Shown: positions 1-6,890 of the stretch, in pieces
Position numbering within the stretch: the first letter of the stretch is position 1
Layout: each line of letters opens with the position of its first letter
Position numbers and translations under genes: made by a program
NCBI GenBank assembly: GCA_030613605.1
Contig: JAUWLO010000042.1
Location: 1 to 11,746, forward strand
DNA: 11,746 nt
Direction: 5' to 3'
From: Gammaproteobacteria bacterium
Lineage (GTDB): Bacteria > Pseudomonadota > Gammaproteobacteria > SZUA-152
Notes under the pieces: generated by a model
Databases searched by the model: none
Told to the model about the DNA's origin: nothing
The model's input: only the letters and a program-made list of their open reading frames with translations

Positions 1-477
1 CGTGTAAGCCTGAGTTTCACCTTCAGGAAGAACGTTTAGCACAAAATCCAGCATTTCTTCATGGGCGACGTGGAAAACGCTCATGTAATAAATTGAAATC
101 TTTTCATCAATTTCCCGTATTTTGAATTTTCGAAACTGTCCTGTGAGATTGCTGGCACTGGCGGTTACTTTGGCTCGTACAGGTGTGCCTTTTGGAGCTG
201 AACCTTTTTTGATAATGGTGATGGTTAGCATTCCGCGGTTTTTGCTGCGGACTATGCCGTAGGCCTCTGCCATGCTGGGTTGCAGGACATCACTGTTAAA
301 GGCGTTGTAATGAACGGTATAGTCACCGAATGTTTGCGACGTTTCGGCGCTAACATTTCCTGCATACACGAATATGGAAAGGCTAACCAGAACAGTTAAC
401 AACCCCCTGGGGCCCGCACTAAATGTGGCGCCAAACGGTTTGACTAATGTTTTATAAAAAAAGTGTTTAATCGCCAT
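1..477 (-). CDS. DUF4426 domain-containing secreted protein (partial, C-terminus beyond left edge)
   Basis: I translated this frame directly: 159 codons are open from an ATG at 477 to the left edge, with no stop. The N-terminus has a basic start, a hydrophobic stretch at about residues 25-39 (LLTVLVSLSIFVYAG) and a likely signal peptidase site after VSA near residue 44, so export to the periplasm is expected. The mature part begins ETSQTFGDYTVHYNAFNSD and later has AYGIVRSKNRGMLTI, both typical of the DUF4426 family as I remember it. The family's biochemical function is not known to me. In Pseudomonas-like genomes this gene often lies next to metW/metX near yggT and proC, which fits the region here. 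The start is supported by a GGAGG four bases upstream. Confidence 0.85.
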   Translation of the reverse strand, partial: MAIKHFFYKTLVKPFGATFSAGPRGLLTVLVSLSIFVYAGNVSAETSQTFGDYTVHYNAFNSDVLQPSMAEAYGIVRSKNRGMLTITIIKKGSAPKGTPVRAKVTASASNLTGQFRKFKIREIDEKISIYYMSVFHVAHEEMLDFVLNVLPEGETQAYT

Positions 478-481
478 GTTA

Positions 482-486
482 CCTCC
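482..486 (-). promoter_or_regulatory. Shine-Dalgarno site of the DUF4426 gene
   Basis: On the minus strand the sequence reads CGGAGGTAAC followed by ATG. The GGAGG core is a strong ribosome binding site, although the spacing of four bases is slightly short. It supports the ATG at 477 as the start, which also gives a well-formed signal peptide. Confidence 0.7.
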
Positions 487-654
487 GGCGGTGAAAATGG
501 TTCAGGAGCTTTATTGCTAGTAATAGGTCGTTACCTGCACCTTCGGAAATATTCGGTGTTATGTCAACCCGTAAAGTGGTCAATGTTGGGGTTAAACGCT
601 ATTTTCAGGGGGTATTGCTGTTTTGGGTTGAGTGGCTTCGATCACTATTGCCCA

Positions 655-671
655 CCCTGCTGGTTGCAGGG
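655..671. repeat. short GC-rich inverted repeat between the DUF4426 and dynamin-like genes
   Basis: CCCTGC and GCAGGG form a perfect 6-bp stem with a 5-base loop (TGGTT). It lies 64 bases downstream of the dynamin-like gene stop and about 180 bases upstream of the DUF4426 start. No T-run follows on either strand, so it is not a convincing intrinsic terminator by itself. It may be a transcript hairpin or chance. The rest of 478-734 shows no gene I can support; a TTGACA occurs on the minus strand near 558-563 but lacks a good -10 partner. Confidence 0.3.
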
Positions 672-734
672 CGATGGTGTGTAGCCGTTCAATTGCGAGT
701 TCAACAGCCCCAGGAGGTAGGGATAGGTGGGAGC

Positions 735-2699
735 CTAGGAGGCTGCCGCTGCTTTTTCTTCCTGCTCCTGCAGGGGCACCAGCGGGGTGTTTATAGCGGT
801 GAGGATACCGTTTATGGTGGTTAGCTGCTCGTTCAGGTCTTTGGCCTGGCTTTCCAGCTTGTTTATATTTCCTGAAAGTTTTTCCCGGGAATTTTTAATT
901 TTTTGTAAATTGGCCAGTCGTTTTTCCAGCTGCACTTTTCGTTCTTTAATTCGTGCGGCCAGTGGGCGCATGGCTGAACCTGCCCAGTCCTCAGCATCCT
1001 GATTGGCGCGGAAGAAAATATTGCGTGCGTGACTAACCATGGAAATGAAGAATTTCTTTACCACAAAACTTTGCTCAGTCATGGTGGTTTTTTTGCTGGT
1101 GCGGAATGCCTCGGCTTCTTTGTAGAGCTGATCCAGTTCGCGAGAATACTTAGCTGTGGCGAATAACATTGGGTTCAGGTTTTTGAAACCATGCTCATCA
1201 CGAAAACGATCATAAATGCTGGAGACAATGGCGTTGGATTTTTCTGTCTGGAAATTGACCTGAGTCATGGAATCCCGCGCGCTGTCAAAAAAAGTTTTCA
1301 TACCGCCTTTCATGCCTGATGTAGTCCAGCTTTCCACCATGCTTGAACGTGTTGAAGCAATCGTATTGTCCAGAGCATCCAGGCCCAGTGCTTCTATCAA
1401 TGAGATCAGTTGGCGTTTTAGCACCTGCCGACTGGTCTGGAAGTTTTCCACATCCTTCTGGTAGATGGACTGCTCAGTTCGTAACTTTTGCATTGTGTCC
1501 ATTAAGACATCAGCGCTTTTGCCAGACAGGGAGCGTAATTCATCAAGCTGCTGGTTGATGGAGTCCAGACGTTCGTTCAGTACACCTTTGGTGGATTCCA
1601 CCATGGAGCCAATTCGAGAGACGATATTTTCACGTACCAAATGTTGTTTGGCTGGCAGCACATCGTTTGATAATGCAGCTTCAAGTGTAGGCAAACCGCT
1701 TTTTTCCAGTAGCTCGTCGTCATTTTTTACCCGAGCCAGCAGGCCTTTTTGTGCAGAGACAGGGTAGATTTTGCTGACTTCGATATTCAGAAGTTTGGCT
1801 GTTTGTTCACACATGTCATTAATATTGGCATCTATGGTGGCCTGATCTTGAAGTTCGTCCCACAGGGTGTCAATTTTATTGAGCACAACCATAAGGCCGG
1901 ATTCATTTTTCTCACGTAAAGCCTGAGCGTGTTGTCTCCAGATTTCCATATCGGTTTTGGTCGCGCCAGTATCGGCTGCCAGCACAAAAATGACCGCCTG
2001 GGCATTGGGGAGCATGTCCATGGTGAGCTCTGGCTCTGCGCCCATGGCATTAAGTCCGGGGGTGTCGAGAATTATCAGACCTTGTTGCAATAAGGGGTGT
2101 GGGAAACTGATCATGACATGGCGCCACATGGGGATTTCGATGTTTACGGGTTTAACCTCTGCCTGCTCCATTTCTTCTTTGGAGTACAGGCCGAGCTGGA
2201 TGGCGCTTTCGACCGGTACATTTTTGGTTTTAATAATTTCTTTAAACGACTCGACCATGTGGTCTGCAGAATCCACATCCAGATCAATGTTGATCCAGTT
2301 GTTGGGGTCCTGTTTGTATTCGCTAATACTGGTGTCGTCCAGGCGAGTCTCTATTGGTAGCAGACGAATATAGGCACCGTCTGCTTTGGAATCGAAAAAT
2401 AGCTCAGTAGGGCACATGGTGGTGCGACCGGCGGATGATGGCAGCAAGCGGCGTTTGTAATCGGCAAAGAAAATGGCGTTAATGAGTTCTGTTTTGCCTC
2501 GGGAAAATTCTGCGGCAAAGCCAATGGTGATGCTGTCTGAGTCCAGTGAGTCGAGGATCTCGTACATGCGCAGATCATCTTCGGGGCTGCTCATTTCGTG
2601 GTCTGCAAGCCAGTCCCGGTAGGCCTTAATCTGACGAATCGCATCTTCTTTCCAACGACTATAGGCGTTGAGTTGTTCCGTAAATTGCTCTTTTCCCAT
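735..2699 (-). CDS. dynamin-family large GTPase
   Basis: This 654-residue protein has an N-terminal GTPase domain of the dynamin superfamily. Visible motifs are the G1/P-loop AEFSRGKTELINAI (about residues 63-76), G2 threonines in GRTTMCPTEL (91-100), G3 DTPGL (212-216), G4 NKID (274-277) and a G5-like PVSAQKG (313-319). After about residue 350 it is mostly helical, with charged heptad-like stretches and a long coiled-coil candidate at about 580-635, as expected for the stalk of a dynamin-like protein. I see no transmembrane helix or signal peptide, so it is probably cytoplasmic or peripheral to the membrane. The first P-loop Gly is replaced by Ala63 and the Ser after Lys by Thr70; GTP binding still looks likely. 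Bacterial relatives act in membrane remodelling or nucleoid and division processes, but the substrate here is unknown. It starts at ATG 2699, with only a weak AAGG upstream. It lies alone between yggU and the DUF4426 gene. The E. coli relative CrfC is a possible functional analogue, but I cannot assign it. Confidence 0.88.
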   Translation of the reverse strand: MGKEQFTEQLNAYSRWKEDAIRQIKAYRDWLADHEMSSPEDDLRMYEILDSLDSDSITIGFAAEFSRGKTELINAIFFADYKRRLLPSSAGRTTMCPTELFFDSKADGAYIRLLPIETRLDDTSISEYKQDPNNWINIDLDVDSADHMVESFKEIIKTKNVPVESAIQLGLYSKEEMEQAEVKPVNIEIPMWRHVMISFPHPLLQQGLIILDTPGLNAMGAEPELTMDMLPNAQAVIFVLAADTGATKTDMEIWRQHAQALREKNESGLMVVLNKIDTLWDELQDQATIDANINDMCEQTAKLLNIEVSKIYPVSAQKGLLARVKNDDELLEKSGLPTLEAALSNDVLPAKQHLVRENIVSRIGSMVESTKGVLNERLDSINQQLDELRSLSGKSADVLMDTMQKLRTEQSIYQKDVENFQTSRQVLKRQLISLIEALGLDALDNTIASTRSSMVESWTTSGMKGGMKTFFDSARDSMTQVNFQTEKSNAIVSSIYDRFRDEHGFKNLNPMLFATAKYSRELDQLYKEAEAFRTSKKTTMTEQSFVVKKFFISMVSHARNIFFRANQDAEDWAGSAMRPLAARIKERKVQLEKRLANLQKIKNSREKLSGNINKLESQAKDLNEQLTTINGILTAINTPLVPLQEQEEKAAAAS

Positions 2700-2893
2700 G
2701 CCTTAACTTACCCGTTTAGTTCCAAAAAATTCATGTGGTTACAAATCCCTGCTGTGGGTGTATCTCGGTATCAGTAACGGCCGAAGTGGGCGGAAGTTTA
2801 GCCTGTATAGGGGGTTACATGAATTAAGGGCAGGTAACATCCACTCGTTGGGCGGCGATAAGTTCAAAAGCTCTATTTCCATATTTAATTAAA

Positions 2894-2917
2894 GGGTATT
2901 AGGGCTGAGATATACCC
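2894..2917 (-). terminator. possible weak terminator hairpin at the end of yggU
   Basis: GGGTAT and ATACCC form a 6-bp inverted repeat with a 12-base loop spanning the yggU stop codon. In the direction of transcription it is followed by TTTAATTAAAT, an interrupted T-rich stretch. This could end the yggS-yggU operon before the dynamin-like gene. The stem is short, the loop is long and the T-tract is poor, so the call is tentative. Confidence 0.25.
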
Positions 2918-3186
2918 GTGGGAAGCTTATTTGGGGAGCATATTCGTAGGCGTTTATTTCGGTTTTTGACCCCAGAAACCAGTTTTACCCGCGATTTGGC
3001 TACACCAAAGGTTTTAGCCAGAAGTTTGATCAAATGGCTGTTAGCCTTGCCATCTACTGGGGCAGTGGTGATGCGGATTTTCAGGACATCGTCCACTATC
3101 CCAACAATTTCATTGTGGCTGGCCCCGGGTTGCACACGAACAGAAATGAGCAGGTCCTCTCCGTCCCACTGATAGCCGTCACAAAT
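2899..3186 (-). CDS. yggU: DUF167 / YggU family protein, probably with a non-canonical start codon
   Basis: The frame encodes the small alpha/beta DUF167 fold: LLISVRVQPGASHNEIVG, then the family signature TTAPVDGKANSHLIKLLAK, and KSRVKLVSGVKNRNKRLRI near the end. The family has a solved fold but no firmly established function. The first GTG in frame (3133-3135) would remove the conserved leading strand YQWDGEDLLISVR, which is typical of family members. From the in-frame stop near 3290 down to that GTG there is no ATG, GTG or TTG. I therefore place the start provisionally at ATT 3184-3186, giving 95 residues. This is five bases after the yggT stop, so translation may be coupled. CTG 3151-3153, preceded by GGAGAGG, is another candidate. 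The family call is firm; the start is not. Confidence 0.8.
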   Translation of the reverse strand: MCDGYQWDGEDLLISVRVQPGASHNEIVGIVDDVLKIRITTAPVDGKANSHLIKLLAKTFGVAKSRVKLVSGVKNRNKRLRICSPNKLPTGISQP

Positions 3187-3191
3187 GGTGC

Positions 3192-3773
3192 TTACCCGGA
3201 CGAAAGGCTCATTCCAAGGTCGTTGATGGGCGCGATAAGGATAATGGTGAGTAATTGCAGAAGAATCATGATCAGGATGGGTGAAAAATCAAACCCATGC
3301 ATGGCCGGCAATATACGCCTGGCCCGGCGCAACAGGGGTTCATTGAGATTGTAAAGTAGCGAAATGGCGGGGTTATGGCCGCTGGGCGCCACCCAGCTGA
3401 GAACGACCTGTATCAATATGGTGAAGAAGTAGATCTGGAACAGCAGGGATAACAGGCCGCCAATGGATAATACGATGAGGCCAAAAGGATGGATGCCAAA
3501 GCCTTTAATGGCAGTAATCAGCATAATTTCTGCCGCCTGCAGGGCCAGCATTAAAATCACCGATGCCAGGTCAATGCCTCCAAGGCTGGGAATAAGGCGT
3601 CTCAGTGGCACCAGGGGAGGATTGGTGACCTTAACCAGAAACTGTGAAATGGGGTTGTAGAAATCTGCGCGAGCCAGGGCAAGCAAAAAGCGGATCATGA
3701 CCGCGCCGGTATACAGCCCGAACAGGGTCTGGATCAGAAAAACACCCGCATTACCGGCGTAGGAACCCCCCAT
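3192..3773 (-). CDS. yggT: YggT family integral membrane protein
   Basis: This 193-residue protein has two tandem YGGT repeats. The first (about 25-85) contains RADFYNPISQFLVKVTNPPL and the second (about 115-180) contains NPAISLLYNLNEPLLRRARR followed by ILP. The pattern is a hydrophobic segment, then NP(I/A)S, then N(P/E)(P/)L with a basic patch, then a second hydrophobic segment. Four membrane helices are expected, at roughly 10-32, 64-86, 97-127 and 157-180. Relatives have been linked to osmotic tolerance and, in chloroplasts and cyanobacteria, to cytochrome and thylakoid functions; the role in this organism is unknown. The ATG at 3773 has a purine-rich AGGGGGATAA upstream on the minus strand. 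It follows proC by 72 bases and is followed at once by yggU. Confidence 0.92.
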   Translation of the reverse strand: MGGSYAGNAGVFLIQTLFGLYTGAVMIRFLLALARADFYNPISQFLVKVTNPPLVPLRRLIPSLGGIDLASVILMLALQAAEIMLITAIKGFGIHPFGLIVLSIGGLLSLLFQIYFFTILIQVVLSWVAPSGHNPAISLLYNLNEPLLRRARRILPAMHGFDFSPILIMILLQLLTIILIAPINDLGMSLSSG

Positions 3774-3845
3774 TTTATCCCCCTTTGTTACTTAACAGTC
3801 AGTATTACAAACAATGTTACGGCCAGTTTTTTATTGATTCTATGT

Positions 3846-4676
3846 TCAGGACTCGCTGAGTATTTTTGCCAATTCTTCGGAGCGATCTCGAGCCGCCTTA
3901 AGCACGTCTGAAAATACTGCATCGATGTTGTGTTTTTCCATGGCCGCCAATCCTTGCTCCGTTGTCCCTCCGGGCGAGGTGACCTGTTCGCGGAGATTTG
4001 CGACAGAATCATGACTTTCCAGCGCCATTTTGGCGGCTCCGAGTGCAGTCTGCAAAGTCAGCAAATGCGCTGTTTCCTTTGTTAAGCCAAGCTCTACTCC
4101 GGCTGTCTCAATTGCTTCCATGATGCGGAAAAAATAGGCTGGGCCACTGCCGGAAAGTGCCGTAACGGCATCCATTTGTGATTCATCCTTAACCCATAAC
4201 GTCAGGCCCGTAGCTCGTAAAATAGATTCGGCCAGGTCCCGTTGCTCGTCCGTTACGTGTTCATTACTAAAAAGGGCTGTTGCGCCAGTTTGTACCAGGG
4301 CGGGGGTGTTAGGCATGGCGCGAACTACGGCAGCATTACCACCTAACCATTTATTGATATCACTGCTGCGGATTCCCGCTGCGATAGAAACAACCAGTGA
4401 ATGGTTTTGTTGAATGGTTGGCGCCAGTTCTTCGGCAACCGCTTTTAATTGTTGTGGCTTGATCGCGAGTATTACCACGTCTGCCCCTGCAGCTATTGTC
4501 TGGTTATTTGCCGAGGTGGAAATGCCATGACGAGCCGCCAGGTTTTCTCGCTGAATGTCATTGATGTCAGCCACGCCGATTTGTTTGGGGTCAACATGAT
4601 CCGCCACCAGCCCACCAATTAAGCTGGAAGCCATATTGCCACCGCCAATGAAGGCCAGTTTCACATTTTTCATCAT
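3846..4676 (-). CDS. proC: pyrroline-5-carboxylate reductase
   Basis: ProC reduces 1-pyrroline-5-carboxylate to L-proline with NAD(P)H, the last step of proline synthesis, in the cytoplasm. The 276-residue length is normal. The N-terminal Rossmann motif is FIGGGNMASSLIGGL (about 9-23). AIKPQQ (71-76) and VRAMPNTPALV (118-128) follow, then ALSGSGPAYFF (173-183) of the substrate site. The C-terminal P5CR signature is LREQVTSPGGTTEQGL (228-243). Two ATGs stand in tandem (4676 and 4673), and either could start the protein. No strong Shine-Dalgarno site is visible, which may mean translational coupling to yggS, whose stop is 39 bases upstream. All key motifs are intact. Confidence 0.96.
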   Translation of the reverse strand: MMKNVKLAFIGGGNMASSLIGGLVADHVDPKQIGVADINDIQRENLAARHGISTSANNQTIAAGADVVILAIKPQQLKAVAEELAPTIQQNHSLVVSIAAGIRSSDINKWLGGNAAVVRAMPNTPALVQTGATALFSNEHVTDEQRDLAESILRATGLTLWVKDESQMDAVTALSGSGPAYFFRIMEAIETAGVELGLTKETAHLLTLQTALGAAKMALESHDSVANLREQVTSPGGTTEQGLAAMEKHNIDAVFSDVLKAARDRSEELAKILSES

Positions 4677-4693
4677 CAGATTATGGCATATTC

Positions 4694-4715
4694 TGTAACG
4701 AGTTATGTTGTTACA
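4694..4715. repeat. inverted repeat TGTAAC-N10-GTTACA in the yggS-proC gap
   Basis: Two perfect 6-base arms are separated by 10 bases and start right next to the yggS stop codon. It could be a protein-binding operator or an RNA hairpin between the two cistrons. It is AT-rich and has no T-run, so it is not a good terminator. It may be chance. Confidence 0.3.
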
Positions 4716-5453
4716 TCAAGTTGTATCAGGTGGATAGTTGCGGGGTCCAAATATGTCGGTTCCTATTCTAACCATGGTAGAGCCTTCTGCTATTGCAGCT
4801 TCCAGGTCATTCGACATGCCCATGGACAGTGTATCCATTACCACTCCGCTGCCATCTAATTTCGTATTCAGGGAATCAAACATCTCATGGATCGCCCTGA
4901 ACGCGTCTCTTTGTTTTTCAAAATCAGTGCTGGGTGCCGGGATGGCCATGAGACCGCGTAAACGCAGGCGGGATAATTCCGCGATGCTTGATGCCAGCTC
5001 AAACAGTGCAGAAGGCTGAATGCCGGATTTTGATTTTTCACCACTGATATTCACCTGCAGACAAATATTGAGGGGCGGAAGGTTCTCCGGACGTTGCTCA
5101 TTGAGGCGCCGCGCTATTTTTTCCCGATCCACGCTGTGTACCCAGTGAAAAAGGTTAGCGATTGTTTGGGTTTTGTTGGACTGGATAGGGCCAATGAAGT
5201 GCCATTCCAGGTCTGGATGAGTCAGCCTGGTGTTAGCCAATGCGGTTATTTTTGCCTGCGCCTCCTGCAGATAACTTTCACCGAACGCTGAAAATCCGGC
5301 GCAAGCCACCCGTTCTATATCTTCTGATGGGCGTGTTTTGCTGACAGGTAAAATTTGTACGGAGCCGGGTTCTCGACCAAAGCGTTTTTCGGCTGCCCGT
5401 ACACGTAGTACGACTTCCTGTAGCCGGGTTGCGATGTCTACATTTTCAGGCAT
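4716..5453 (-). CDS. yggS: YggS/PROSC family pyridoxal 5'-phosphate homeostasis protein
   Basis: The YggS family binds PLP and buffers the cellular vitamin B6 pool; no enzyme activity is known. Visible features are ILPVSKTRP, whose Lys is the PLP Schiff-base residue (residue 39 from the chosen start), FGESYLQEAQAKI, LEWHFIGPIQSNKT, CLQVNISGEKSKSGI, LRGLMAIP, LSMGMSNDLEAAIAEGSTMVRIGT and IFGPRNY at the end, in the usual order. The frame is open further upstream to an ATG at 5522, which would add 23 residues (beginning MLDSAQNLNTG) not expected in the family. The ATG at 5453 (MPENVDIATRLQEVV) gives 245 residues, close to the usual 230-240. Neither start has a strong Shine-Dalgarno site. FGES replaces the usual FGEN. 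It is the first gene of the minus-strand cluster and diverges from pilT. Confidence 0.93.
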   Translation of the reverse strand: MPENVDIATRLQEVVLRVRAAEKRFGREPGSVQILPVSKTRPSEDIERVACAGFSAFGESYLQEAQAKITALANTRLTHPDLEWHFIGPIQSNKTQTIANLFHWVHSVDREKIARRLNEQRPENLPPLNICLQVNISGEKSKSGIQPSALFELASSIAELSRLRLRGLMAIPAPSTDFEKQRDAFRAIHEMFDSLNTKLDGSGVVMDTLSMGMSNDLEAAIAEGSTMVRIGTDIFGPRNYPPDTT

Positions 5454-5627
5454 GGCTAGTTTATCCCAGCATGGTCTTGTATTTAAAAGCCCAGTATTAA
5501 GGTTTTGGGCGGAATCCAGCATAAAGAATTCTACACTAGCGGTCGTTATTTAAATTGAATAATGGTTTGGGAAAATCGGTGATTTGGCAAAAATGTGAAG
5601 CTATTCCCTGTACTTAGATGAAACTCG

Positions 5628-5647
5628 TGGTACAAATAATGGTACAA
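5628..5647. repeat. tandem direct repeat TGGTACAA, 12-base period
   Basis: TGGTACAA occurs twice, separated by ATAA. The period of 12 bases puts both copies on nearly the same face of the helix, as in sites bound by a head-to-tail regulator dimer. It lies about 105 bases before the upstream yggS ATG and 170 bases before pilT. No regulator can be named. Confidence 0.35.
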
Positions 5648-5769
5648 CAGCCTTGTTGCCGAATAACAAATAGCGATTAAGAGTAAGAACAGCAAAGAAA
5701 TCTGGCTGATTATTAACCAATTGTTTTTAACGATAGGTTATTTTCGATTTAGGTTAGGCCAGAATGCTT

Positions 5770-5798
5770 TTCAAAAACATTAGAAAATACACTATTAA
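5770..5798 (+). promoter_or_regulatory. weak sigma-70-like promoter candidate for pilT
   Basis: TTCAAA (5770-5775) and TATTAA (5793-5798) are 17 bases apart, each matching four of six consensus positions. Transcription would start near 5805, leaving a leader of only about 12 bases. In such AT-rich sequence matches of this quality are common, so confidence is low. Confidence 0.2.
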
Positions 5799-5816
5799 AA
5801 TAAGCGGGAATAATTC

Positions 5817-6854
5817 ATGGATATTTCAGAACTACTGGCCTTCAGCGTAAAAAATAACGCATCTGATTTGCATCTCTCGGCCGGGGAGCCCCCCATGATT
5901 CGTGTTGACGGGGAAATTCGGCGGATTAATGTGCCTGCCATGGAACACAAAGTGGTGCACTCCCTGATTTATGACATTATGAATGACCGTCAGCGCAAAG
6001 ATTATGAGGAATTCCTTGAAGTCGATTTCTCCTTCGAGATTCCTGATCTGGCACGTTTTCGTGTTAATGCGTTTAACCATCAGCGCGGTGCTGGTGCAGT
6101 GTTTCGTACCATCCCCAGCGTCATACTGAATTTTGAACAATTGGGTTGTCCGGCTATTTTTGCGGACCTGGCTGATACGCCTCGAGGCCTGGTGCTGGTG
6201 ACCGGGCCAACGGGCTCCGGTAAGTCCACTACCCTGGCGGCGATGGTCGATTACAAGAATGATACTGATCATGGTCATATTCTTACCATCGAGGATCCTA
6301 TAGAGTTTGTACATAAATCCAAAAAATCATTGATCAATCAACGCGAGGTACACCGTCATACGCTCGGTTTTAACGAAGCTCTGCGCTCAGCTTTGCGAGA
6401 AGATCCGGATGTTATCCTGGTGGGTGAAATGCGTGATCCTGAAACCATTCGTTTGGCACTAACCGCAGCCGAGACGGGTCACCTTGTGTTCGGCACTCTG
6501 CATACTAGTTCAGCAGCTAAAACCATTGACCGTATTATCGATGTGTTCCCTGCAGCAGAAAAAGAGATGGTGCGGTCAATGTTGTCAGAATCTCTACGCG
6601 CGGTTGTTTCTCAAACCTTGCTGAAAAAGGTTGGTGGTGGTCGAGTTGCGGCGCATGAAATTATGATTGGTACTCCTGCGATTCGTAACTTGATACGTGA
6701 GGCAAAAGTGGCTCAAATGTACTCGGCAATTCAAACTGGCCAGGGCATAGGTATGCAGACTCTCGATCAAAACTTGTTAAGTCTGTTACAAAAAGGTGTT
6801 ATCACAAAACAGGAAGCGGCTAGTAAAGCAGCAAACAAGGATGACTTCATATAA
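5817..6854 (+). CDS. pilT: type IV pilus twitching motility ATPase PilT
   Basis: PilT is the cytoplasmic hexameric ATPase that powers type IV pilus retraction. The 345-residue length matches the family. Motifs in order are an N-terminal PAS-like region with ASDLHLSAGEPPMIRVDGEI (about 15-34), Walker A GPTGSGKST (130-138), the Asp box ILTIEDPIEF (155-164), Walker B DPDVILVGEMRD (196-207) and the His box TGHLVFGTLHT (220-230). Near the C-terminus is AIRNLIREAK (288-297), the motif known in PilT to be needed for retraction but not for ATP hydrolysis. GMQTLDQ follows at 312-318. The ATG at 5817 gives the usual MDISELLAF start; the upstream GGGAATAATTC is a weak ribosome site. pilU follows after 36 bases and is probably co-transcribed. 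Confidence 0.97.
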   Translation: MDISELLAFSVKNNASDLHLSAGEPPMIRVDGEIRRINVPAMEHKVVHSLIYDIMNDRQRKDYEEFLEVDFSFEIPDLARFRVNAFNHQRGAGAVFRTIPSVILNFEQLGCPAIFADLADTPRGLVLVTGPTGSGKSTTLAAMVDYKNDTDHGHILTIEDPIEFVHKSKKSLINQREVHRHTLGFNEALRSALREDPDVILVGEMRDPETIRLALTAAETGHLVFGTLHTSSAAKTIDRIIDVFPAAEKEMVRSMLSESLRAVVSQTLLKKVGGGRVAAHEIMIGTPAIRNLIREAKVAQMYSAIQTGQGIGMQTLDQNLLSLLQKGVITKQEAASKAANKDDFI

Positions 6855-6890
6855 GATTACGGCCTGGTTTCAATTGGGTGTGAAATTAAC

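Larger units (their letters stand above)
5523..5816. other. divergent intergenic region between yggS and pilT
   Basis: This AT-rich stretch separates two divergent transcription units and must hold promoters in both directions. It contains a direct repeat TGGTACAA (5628-5635 and 5640-5647) and a weak sigma-70-like site before pilT, each listed separately. I see no gene, tRNA or strong hairpin in it. Confidence 0.5.

Noticed and set aside
655..671. Intrinsic terminator of the dynamin-like gene
   Set aside because: The hairpin is GC-rich but has no T-run on the minus strand. It is kept only as an inverted repeat.
561..824. Plus-strand open frame of 87 codons in the gap before the dynamin-like gene
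   Set aside because: It runs into the opposite strand of the GTPase 3' end, has a low-complexity tail and no ribosome site, and resembles no family I know.
1957..2373. Plus-strand open frame of 138 codons opposite the dynamin-like gene
   Set aside because: It is antisense to the GTPase domain coding region, and the translation shows no family features.
5832..6314. Minus-strand open frame of 160 codons inside pilT
   Set aside because: It is antisense to conserved pilT codons, with no recognised motif or ribosome site.
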